From assembly GCF_020443565.1 (NCBI RefSeq), contig NZ_JAIZZN010000001.1:248001-312000 (forward strand): DNA of 64,000 nt, written 5' to 3'. The notes beneath the pieces were generated by a model. That model saw only the letters and a program-made list of their open reading frames with translations, was not told where the DNA came from and did not search any database. This DNA comes from Clostridium sp. CS001. GTDB lineage: Bacteria > Bacillota > Clostridia > Clostridiales > Clostridiaceae. Position 1 is the stretch's first letter; each line of letters starts with the position of its first letter. Of the stretch, positions 39,422 to 46,435 are shown piece by piece. The position numbers were made by a program, and so were the translations under genes.

Positions 39422-39696
39422 TATTCCTCAACCTCATCTATTCGTTCATCATCTTTAGCAGATAACCTATGAGCAACAGTTTCAGGTTGAACCGCTGATA
39501 GAATAACATGGTCACTATCAGTGATAATAACTGCCCTAGTTCTTCTTCCATAAGTTGCATCAATAAGCATACCTCTATCTCTTGCTTCTTGAATTATTCT
39601 TTTAATTGGAGCTGATTCAGGGCTAACTATAGCTACTAGCCTATTTGCTGAAACAATGTTTCCAAAACCTATGTTTATCAATTTTATACTCATCAC
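39421..39696 (-). CDS. remA: RemA-family DNA-binding regulator (DUF370)
   Basis: RemA activates matrix and osmoprotection genes in Bacillus. [29 protein letters not shown] and [19 protein letters not shown] are highly conserved family segments. About 91 aa, with a slightly extended acidic tail. The first two codons are both ATG; either may start. It is located between yicC/yloC and gmk as in Bacillus. The clostridial role is not known. Confidence 0.94.
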   Translation of the reverse strand: MMSIKLINIGFGNIVSANRLVAIVSPESAPIKRIIQEARDRGMLIDATYGRRTRAVIITDSDHVILSAVQPETVAHRLSAKDDERIDEVEE

Positions 39697-39706
39697 TTAC
39701 CTCCGT

Positions 39707-40585
39707 TTATTCTATGTTTTGTATTTGTTCTCTAATCTTTTCTATTTCACTTTTCATATTAATTACCGTATTTAAAATTTCTAAATCATTTGCTTTGGAA
39801 GCTATAGTGTTAGTTTCTCTATTCATTTCTTGAATAATAAAATCAAGTTTTCTGCCAATAGGTTCATCTAGAATTAAAGTCTCTTTCATTTGCACAATAT
39901 GGCTATTTAGTCTTACAATTTCCTCGTCAATGCCAGCTTTATCCGCAAAAATTGCAACCTCCATAGCCACCCTATTCTCATCAAAATCAACATCTTTGTG
40001 TAGCGTATTTAGTCTTTGTATTAGTTTTTCTTTATACTCACAAACAACAAAGGGTGATCTTTCCCTGACCCTGTCAACTAGCCCTTGGATTAAATCACAT
40101 TTGCTTATAACATCCTCTAACAGCTTTTCGCCTTCTTTTTCTCTCATAAAAAGGAGAGCTTCAAGGGCTTTCATTAATGATTGCTCAATATGCTCAAAGG
40201 TTTCTGAAACATCTTCTTCCTTTTGCTTAAGCGTTAATACTTCTGGTAATCTAGATATTTGAGCAAGAGATATATCATCTTTAATATCATATTTATCTTT
40301 TAAAGTTTGCAAGCAATTCATATAACTCTCCGCTAACTTTTCATTTAAATAAGCTTCAACATCTTCCTTATCATAATTTCCTTGAGTTACAAATACATCA
40401 AGCTTACCTCGTTTTACTTTTTCACTAATTACCTTTCTGATTTTATCCTCAAAAGATATTAATACTCTAGGCATTCTTATATTAGTTTCGAAATACCTAT
40501 GATTAACACTTTTAATTTCAATGGTAAAGCTTTTACCATCCTTTTCATAGCTCCCGCTACCAAATCCTGTCATACTCCTAATCAT
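39707..40585 (-). CDS. yloC: YicC/YloC-family endoribonuclease
   Basis: Endoribonuclease family implicated in mRNA and sRNA turnover. The invariant opening MIRSMTGFG, the IEIKSVNHRYFE motif and the C-terminal GRKLDFIIQEMNRETNTI are all present. 292 aa, standard. A GGAAGGATG SD is about ten bases upstream. It heads the yloC-remA-gmk-rpoZ-coaBC-priA operon. Confidence 0.95.
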   Translation of the reverse strand: MIRSMTGFGSGSYEKDGKSFTIEIKSVNHRYFETNIRMPRVLISFEDKIRKVISEKVKRGKLDVFVTQGNYDKEDVEAYLNEKLAESYMNCLQTLKDKYDIKDDISLAQISRLPEVLTLKQKEEDVSETFEHIEQSLMKALEALLFMREKEGEKLLEDVISKCDLIQGLVDRVRERSPFVVCEYKEKLIQRLNTLHKDVDFDENRVAMEVAIFADKAGIDEEIVRLNSHIVQMKETLILDEPIGRKLDFIIQEMNRETNTIASKANDLEILNTVINMKSEIEKIREQIQNIE

Positions 40586-40791
40586 AACAACGCATCCTTC
40601 CCATGTTCACAATGAATCTTTATAATTATACATATATTATTACCTTACTTTCAAGGTAAAATTAAAATTCCTTAGTTTTATTGCGATTATATATTAAAAT
40701 CGCTGTTAAACCGTAATTTTATATATTAAAAAATACTTCACACTTATCATAAAATATTTCCTATATAGTTTATATTATACCAATAATAATA

Positions 40792-41946
40792 TTAATCACC
40801 AAATTTTTTTAAAGACTTCAAGGCTGCTTCAATAATAAACCAGTCTTTTGTAAGTGCTATACGGAAATAATCATATCCAAGCTTACCAAAAGCACTTCCA
40901 GGTGTAACCAAAATGCCATGGCTTAGTAGCAACTCTTCACAAAATTCATCAGTTGTATAGTTCTTAGGTGTTTTGCACCACAAATAAAAACTACCCTTAG
41001 CATCAAAAAAGCTAATATTTTTTTCTAATAGAATATCTTTAGCTACCTTTCGTCTTTCATCATATATGTTTCTTATATTATTAACATAATCACGTTCTAA
41101 ATTTAATGCAGCAATAGCAGCCTTTTGCAATGGAACAAATTGACCAGAATCACAATTACTCTTAATCTTTAAAATGGCATTTATTACTTTAGCGTTACCT
41201 ACAGCATACCCTATTCTATACCCTGTCATATTGTAAGTCTTAGATAAAGTTCCAAATTCCACACATTGCCTTTTTGTATCATATTGCATAAGACTAATAG
41301 CATCTTTATCTACTTCAATTATTTCATTATATGCTGAATCGTTACATAAAACAATATTATTATCATAAGAAAACTTTATAATAGCCTTGTAAAACTCAGC
41401 GGTAGCAGTGGCACCAGTTGGATTATTGGGATAGTTCATAAAAATAAGTTTACATTTACTTACGATTTCGCAAGGTATTTCATCAGTATTTAGTAAATAT
41501 TTATCCTTTAGCTTTAATGGTACTGTGTAAGGAACACAACCCCAAAGCTTTGAACAAATATTATAAACAGGATATGCTGGTTCAGGCACTATTACGCAAT
41601 CTCCAATATCACATACTGCTGGAATTACATTACTTATTCCTTCTTTTGAACCTATAAGAATTATTACTTCATCCAAATTTAAACTTACAGAATAAACCTG
41701 ATTGTAGTATCTTATAACCGCTTTTTTTAGTTCAATTATGCCATCGTAAGGTGGGTAATTGTTGTATCTATCATCTTTTAATCCTTCTATCAATGCATCT
41801 GTAACTTTTGAATGGACTCCTAAATCTGGATCCCCTATACTTAGATCAATAATTTTTTTACCGGTAAGAAGCACTTCATTTTTTATATCATTAATCTTTT
41901 TAAAATGATATTCGCCAATATTTGATAGTCTATTATTTATTTTCAT
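40792..41946 (-). CDS. PLP-dependent class I/II aminotransferase (DapL-like)
   Basis: Fold-type I aminotransferase of 384 aa. IIDLSIGDPDLGVH, YPPYDG, NYPNNPTGA and the PLP-lysine motif GTLSKTYNMTGYRIGYAVG are visible. The SKTYNM pattern is typical of the LL-diaminopimelate/aspartate subgroup, but substrate cannot be fixed from motifs. It stands alone between yloC and the purine permease, with no lysine-pathway neighbours, so an amino-acid catabolic role is equally possible. Confidence 0.9.
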   Translation of the reverse strand: MKINNRLSNIGEYHFKKINDIKNEVLLTGKKIIDLSIGDPDLGVHSKVTDALIEGLKDDRYNNYPPYDGIIELKKAVIRYYNQVYSVSLNLDEVIILIGSKEGISNVIPAVCDIGDCVIVPEPAYPVYNICSKLWGCVPYTVPLKLKDKYLLNTDEIPCEIVSKCKLIFMNYPNNPTGATATAEFYKAIIKFSYDNNIVLCNDSAYNEIIEVDKDAISLMQYDTKRQCVEFGTLSKTYNMTGYRIGYAVGNAKVINAILKIKSNCDSGQFVPLQKAAIAALNLERDYVNNIRNIYDERRKVAKDILLEKNISFFDAKGSFYLWCKTPKNYTTDEFCEELLLSHGILVTPGSAFGKLGYDYFRIALTKDWFIIEAALKSLKKFGD

Positions 41947-42056
41947 AGTATCACCCTTTATACATTTTTTTTATTATGTTATTCCGGTGATACTAGCTTT
42001 GTTACAGAACTTTTACTTATATGTCATTAACGTTTACTTTATTTATTGTTGATAAA

Positions 42057-42090
42057 AAATACTAGAGCATGAAAAGCTTCATGCTCTAGT
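42057..42090 (-). terminator. Terminator after the purine permease
   Basis: Perfect 13-pair stem ACTAGAGCATGAA / TTCATGCTCTAGT, with ATTTTTTATC on the minus strand. It also works on the plus strand (ATTTTT). Confidence 0.9.
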
Positions 42091-42111
42091 ATTTTTCTAA
42101 TATCCTTATTA

Positions 42112-43473
42112 CTATTTCGAACCAGTGGCAATTAATTTTATAATAAATAATACAGCCAAAATATAAATTACTCCTGAAACTTTCTTTCTTTCACTAGGTT
42201 CTTTAGTAAATATATTGTTTACGAAGTTTAACACTGCATAAGAAAGAATTCCCATAGTTAATCCGTCTCCAATACTATAAGTTAAAGGCATTAATGCAAT
42301 AGTTAAAAAAGCAGGAACTCCCTCTGTGAAATCGCTAAAATCTATTTTAACTATGTTCTCCATCATAAAAAATCCTACAACTATCAAAGCAGGTGCAGTT
42401 GCACAAGCTGGTATTGCAACAAACAAAGGTGAAAAGAACATTGCCATTAAAAATAGAATTCCCGTTACAACAGATGCAAGTCCAGTCCTAGCTCCTTCTG
42501 CAAATCCCGCTGAACTTTCCACAAAAGTAGTTACAGTTGAAGTACCAAGTATAGCTCCTACCGTAGTACCAATTGAATCTACCAATAGTGCACGCCCAGC
42601 ATTTTTCACATTACCATTTTTATCAACCAGTCCAACCTTTGAAGCAACTCCTACTAAAGTCCCTACAGTATCGAAAAAGTCAACAAATAAAAACGTTAAT
42701 ACTATTACAAAAAACTCTAATATCCTACTTGCATCAGTTAAGTACGAAAAATCTAGTTTAAATGCAATTGGTGCTATTGATTCAAATTTAAAAATACCTT
42801 TTGGTGTAGCTATTCTATAAGTTGCTGCCGCTTCTGGTGATATTATTGCAAATATCCATGCTAACAAAGTACTTGCAACTATTCCCCATAATATAGCGCC
42901 TTTAATTTTTTTCTTAGATAAAACTACTATTACAACCACTCCAACAACAGTTATTAATACTGTAGGCGTTGTAAAGCTACCCATAGCTACTTTTGTTGCT
43001 GTATCAGTAACAACAATACCAGCATCAACAAATCCAATAAATGCTATAAAAAGTCCAATACCTGCAGTAACTGCTAATTTTAAAGTTGTTGGTATAGCAT
43101 TAACTACCGCTTCCCTAACACTGGTTAATGATAATATAATAAATATAATTCCTTCTACAAATACTGCTGCTAATGCTACCTGCCATGGAACTTGCATCTT
43201 TATTACTACTGTATAAGCAAAGAATGCATTTAATCCCATTCCAGATGCTAAAGCGAAGGGAATATTAGCATATAACCCCATAAAAATTGTTGTTAAACCC
43301 GCTGTTAGGCAAGTTACTGTTACTACTGCCGGTGCGGACATACCCACGCCAGGATCACCTAGTATGTTTGCATTAACTGCAATTATGTAAGCCATTGTTA
43401 AGAAAGTGGTTATACCTCCAATAACTTCTTTTCGCACGTCACTACCATTTTCTTTTAACTTGAAATATTCCAT
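42112..43473 (-). CDS. NCS2/AzgA-type purine permease
   Basis: Proton-coupled transporter of guanine/hypoxanthine (PbuG) or adenine. 453 aa with about 12-14 hydrophobic segments. Family motifs include TFLTMAYIIAVNANIL, ASGMGLNAFFAY, DFFDTVGTLVG and ESSAGFAEGARTGLASVV. AGGAGG SD before the ATG. Control by a guanine-type riboswitch points to guanine or hypoxanthine as the substrate. Confidence 0.95.
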   Translation of the reverse strand: MEYFKLKENGSDVRKEVIGGITTFLTMAYIIAVNANILGDPGVGMSAPAVVTVTCLTAGLTTIFMGLYANIPFALASGMGLNAFFAYTVVIKMQVPWQVALAAVFVEGIIFIILSLTSVREAVVNAIPTTLKLAVTAGIGLFIAFIGFVDAGIVVTDTATKVAMGSFTTPTVLITVVGVVVIVVLSKKKIKGAILWGIVASTLLAWIFAIISPEAAATYRIATPKGIFKFESIAPIAFKLDFSYLTDASRILEFFVIVLTFLFVDFFDTVGTLVGVASKVGLVDKNGNVKNAGRALLVDSIGTTVGAILGTSTVTTFVESSAGFAEGARTGLASVVTGILFLMAMFFSPLFVAIPACATAPALIVVGFFMMENIVKIDFSDFTEGVPAFLTIALMPLTYSIGDGLTMGILSYAVLNFVNNIFTKEPSERKKVSGVIYILAVLFIIKLIATGSK

Positions 43474-43509
43474 TTAGTCTTCCTCCTATGTTTGCACTTC
43501 AAAATAAAA

Positions 43510-43539
43510 CCACTAAGGCTCATGAGAAACCTTAGTGGT
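43510..43539 (-). terminator. Riboswitch-controlled terminator
   Basis: Minus strand CCACTAAGG...CCTTAGTGG, then TTTTATTTT, between the aptamer and the permease start. Its upper part (TTTCTCAT) can instead pair with ATGAGAA of the aptamer P1, giving an antiterminator when ligand is absent. Confidence 0.85.
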
Positions 43540-43574
43540 CATTTAAATGTAAACATGCTAAATGGCCCCAAAGA

Positions 43575-43643
43575 TTCTCATAGTCGAATATTTTTGGTAT
43601 TCGGTAGAAACTTCTGAACCATATTATCAGAACTATATGAGAT
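43575..43643 (-). promoter_or_regulatory. Purine riboswitch aptamer, guanine class
   Basis: On the minus strand CTCATATA opens P1, then TAATATGGTTCAGAAG, the conserved TTTCTACC and the loop/junction ACTATGAGA close it, matching the purine aptamer. The specificity base before TATG is C (GAC-TATG) rather than T, so it should bind guanine or hypoxanthine and not adenine. Loops GTTCTGA and ATACCAAAAA complete the two arms. Confidence 0.95.
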
Positions 43644-43671
43644 GTAGTGGATATTTTGTTTTAATACAAAC

Positions 43672-43700
43672 ATAATACCAAAAAAATATCATTACGTCAA
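43672..43700 (-). promoter_or_regulatory. Promoter of the purine permease transcript
   Basis: Minus strand TTGACG (43695-43700), 17-nt spacer, TATTAT (43672-43677), placing the start just before the aptamer. Confidence 0.8.
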
Positions 43701-43721
43701 TACCATTGCGAATGTTTTAAG

Positions 43722-44729
43722 TTAATTTTTCTTCTCAATTCGGCTTTTGTAAAGTCCACTTTCAAACATACCCTCAATTTGCTCTATATTTGTTGTTTTT
43801 CCCAGTGCAAGCATAAGCTTAATCCTAGCCTTTTGACCTGGTAAACTATCTCCAAAAATAACACCAGCATTTCTAAGTTCCTTACCACCACCTGGGTATC
43901 CGTAGGAATCTAATACTCTGCCTTTGAAACATCTAGATACCATAACTACCGCCACACCCTTTTGTATAGCTACTTTTATTCCCTCAGCCATCTCAGGTGG
44001 AATATTTCCCCTTCCCATGGCTTCAATTACAAGTCCTTTTGCACCTTCTTGCACGCAAAAATCAATAAGCTTTGAATTCATTCCAGCACATGCCTTTATT
44101 AAGTCTACCCTAGTTTCTATTTTTTCCGTCATTATATGCTCTTTTTTTAAACTGTCTCTGTAAAATATCACTTCATTGTTATCTATGATACCTATTGGTC
44201 CAAACTCCGGGCTCTGAAAAGTATTTAGATGCATAGAATGTGATTTAGTAACCTCAGCAGCACAGTTAAGTTCATCATTTAGACACACAAGTACTCCTCT
44301 ATTACGTGCCTCTTCAGAAATAGCACTGCAAATAGAGGCTGATAAATTTGCCGGGCCATCATAACCAAGCTCCGAACTGTTTCTCATTGAGCCCGTAACA
44401 ATTACAGGTTTCGGGTTATCTATTGTTAGATGTAGCAGATATGCTGTTTCCTCAAGGGAATCAGTCCCATGGGTTACTACAACCCCACATATATCCTCTC
44501 TATCAAGGAAACTTTGTACATATTTAGATAACTCCATCATTAGTTCTGGCGTCACATGAGGCCCTGGTAAACTTGAAAAAGTATATGATTCTATTTCTGC
44601 ATAATTTTCAATACCTGTAACCATAGACATTATTTCTTCACCGCTTAGTGTTGGAACCGCAGCTTTTATTCTTGGATCAACCGTCATAGAGATTGTCCCT
44701 CCATTAAAGATAACCGCAACTTTTTTCAT
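43722..44729 (-). CDS. Asparaginase
   Basis: Hydrolyses asparagine to aspartate and ammonia. Both active-site threonine motifs are present: FNGGTISM at the N-terminus and VVTHGTDSLEETAY. MRNSSELGYDGPANL follows. 335 aa; no signal peptide is seen, suggesting the cytoplasmic form. A GGAGGG SD is before the ATG. It is transcribed toward the purine permease, which has its own promoter. Confidence 0.93.
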   Translation of the reverse strand: MKKVAVIFNGGTISMTVDPRIKAAVPTLSGEEIMSMVTGIENYAEIESYTFSSLPGPHVTPELMMELSKYVQSFLDREDICGVVVTHGTDSLEETAYLLHLTIDNPKPVIVTGSMRNSSELGYDGPANLSASICSAISEEARNRGVLVCLNDELNCAAEVTKSHSMHLNTFQSPEFGPIGIIDNNEVIFYRDSLKKEHIMTEKIETRVDLIKACAGMNSKLIDFCVQEGAKGLVIEAMGRGNIPPEMAEGIKVAIQKGVAVVMVSRCFKGRVLDSYGYPGGGKELRNAGVIFGDSLPGQKARIKLMLALGKTTNIEQIEGMFESGLYKSRIEKKN

Positions 44730-44934
44730 ATAAAAATCCCTCCTATAACTTAGGCTTAAAATTAAGTAATCTATTTCACCTTAGTTTAACTGCAAAGGCA
44801 ATTATTGCCTCAAACAGTTTGTCCAAATATATTAATACACATAATTTTGCATAAGCAAACAAAATCTATTTTACAATATATCTATAACAATTACACCACT
44901 TTTTTTTTAGTTTTGCGCATAATAAAAGTAAATA

Positions 44935-44971
44935 TGATGTACTTTCTTAAATGAGGACATCATATTTACTT
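44935..44971 (-). terminator. Hairpin after the small 76-aa gene
   Basis: The 300 bases between the asparaginase gene and the next gene contain little else. The stem is AAAGTAAATATGATGT against its perfect 16-base complement, with a six-base-rich loop region and only a weak T-tract on either strand. It probably ends the 45031-45261 transcript. Confidence 0.6.
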
Positions 44972-45030
44972 TATTTGCATTAATATATGTTACACAATAC
45001 CATTTTAGCTTTATTGGTACCACAACATAG

Positions 45031-45261
45031 CTATTCTTCCTCTTTGTTTCTTAAATATTCAAACAATACCCTTTCTACTTCATCTGCTGCATTATCATCA
45101 AAGGTAATATAACGCCTATGCCCATCTAATGCCTTTATTTCTATTTTTCCTGTTTCTTCACCGGTAACCTTATCAATATCACGTTCAAATGCCAATATCT
45201 TATATCCCTGGCTTATAAAATCATCTATTTTATTTTCCATAAAACCACACTCCTTTTGCAT
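45031..45261 (-). CDS. Small hypothetical protein, 69 or 76 aa
   Basis: Acidic, soluble protein ending RNKEEE. It contains KIEIKALDGHRRYITFDDNAADEV-type alternating strands; no family was recognised. Two starts are equally well supported. The ATG at 45261 has GGAGGG seven bases upstream. The ATG at 45240 (MENKIDDFISQGYKIL) has AAGGAG nine bases upstream, and this second SD lies inside the first reading frame. Two isoforms are therefore possible. No obvious partner genes. Confidence 0.75.
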   Translation of the reverse strand: MQKECGFMENKIDDFISQGYKILAFERDIDKVTGEETGKIEIKALDGHRRYITFDDNAADEVERVLFEYLRNKEEE

Positions 45262-45478
45262 ATTATTTCCCTCCTTCAGTTTTTATATTATAATTACCAT
45301 CTTTATTTTCTCTCCATGTAATATTATTATACATAGCAGCATTACTTAGAATTTATATTTATTTATTTCTTATAAGTTTTTTAAAATATAGTAACCTTTT
45401 CTCAAACTTTCCATAGTATATATTGTAGTAACTTAACCATACTAATTATAAATTATTTGATTGTTTCTAACCCCCATA

Positions 45479-45512
45479 AAAACCACCGCCCAGCAATTTG
45501 GGTAGTGGTTTT
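45479..45512. terminator. Bidirectional hairpin in a 420-base gap
   Basis: AAAACCAC...CCCA / TGGG...GTGGTTTT stem with a two-base mismatch. The rest of the 45262-45572 gap is AT-rich sequence with nothing recognised. Confidence 0.6.
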
Positions 45513-45569
45513 ATTATTGTTAAATAACTATCTTTAAATGCCACACTTTTTATATTTCATTATAAAAAA

Positions 45570-45608
45570 AATAAGGCAAATATGGATATTAGCCATATTT
45601 GCCTTATT
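45570..45608 (-). terminator. Terminator after the ferritin-like gene
   Basis: Perfect 16-pair stem AATAAGGCAAATATGG / CCATATTTGCCTTATT with a seven-base loop, followed on the minus strand by TTTTTTTATAATG. Confidence 0.85.
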
Positions 45609-45640
45609 AAATCATCACCTGCGGTGCTGCAATATTAAAA
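45604..45640 (+). repeat. Intergenic hairpin repeat, copy A
   Basis: 33 of 37 bases match copy B at 50276-50312. The core hairpin is CACC-TGC-GGTG, where copy B has CATC-TGC-GATG, a compensatory change. Both copies directly abut the T-rich end of a terminator, in the same orientation. Confidence 0.65.
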
Positions 45641-45683
45641 TTATAATCCTACAAATAAAGATTTTAAATATACAAATACTTAT

Positions 45684-46175
45684 TTAAAATGGAGCATATC
45701 CTTGATCTGACCACCAATCTTCTTTCAACTCTTCATACTGTGATGAAAACTTATCCAAATGAACCTTTTCCCACTTAATCAGAATGTTATAAAGCTCTTT
45801 TGCCTGCTTTAAATCTGTTTCCTTAGCAGCTTTTTCATAATATTCTATAGAAGCCTTTTCCATTTGTATTCCTATACCAAAAGCTGATACTGCAATAGCT
45901 GCATCTTTTCTATCAATATTCTCCCATTTAAAAATCGCAGGAGAAGTGGGCTCTGAAATTAATGCCAATTGAAAATTATCAATGTTATTATCTTTAACTT
46001 TATTAAACAAATCCTTTAACCAATTTACATGCTGCATTTCTTCCTCCGCTAATTCTAAAAATGCGTTTTTAACTTCACTAGAATTAGCTTTATTTGATGC
46101 CATATTGTAAAACTCATATCCCTCAATCTCGTTTATAATTGCTTGTTTTATAATCATTAATTCTTGATTGTTCAT
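45684..46175 (-). CDS. Ferritin-like (rubrerythrin-type) diiron protein
   Basis: 163-aa four-helix protein without the rubredoxin domain. Putative iron ligands are in INEIEGYEFYN, LAEEEMQHVNW (ExxH), GIQMEKASIEYY and WEKVHLDKF. It probably acts in peroxide or iron handling in this anaerobe. AGGAGGAG SD before the ATG. The C-terminus ends with an unusual WWSDQGYAPF tail. Confidence 0.85.
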   Translation of the reverse strand: MNNQELMIIKQAIINEIEGYEFYNMASNKANSSEVKNAFLELAEEEMQHVNWLKDLFNKVKDNNIDNFQLALISEPTSPAIFKWENIDRKDAAIAVSAFGIGIQMEKASIEYYEKAAKETDLKQAKELYNILIKWEKVHLDKFSSQYEELKEDWWSDQGYAPF

Positions 46176-46435
46176 TGCTATCTCCTCCTCAATATTCTAT
46201 TTATGATTTTATTCTTTGTATATATTAATTATTCATTAATAACTTCTATCTTTTTACTATTTTAGCATATACTAAAGTTTAATACAATACTTATGTTTAT
46301 TGGGTTTTTAAAATAAAATATAATTATATAAAAAATATATATAATTAAGTTTATTCCAAACTTGTTATATAATAATGAAAATTATGTTAAAATACTAAGG
46401 AACATAAAAGAAAGTACATACGGGGGTTATAAGCC

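Noticed and set aside
40586-40791. Short hairpin TGCGATTATATATTAAAATCGC as terminator or small RNA
   Set aside because: The stem is only five to six pairs in AT-rich sequence, with no T-tract and no promoter.
42326-42820. 164-aa plus-strand ORF opposite the purine permease
   Set aside because: Low-complexity, Pro/Thr/Ser-rich antisense frame of a clear transporter gene; no SD and no family resemblance.
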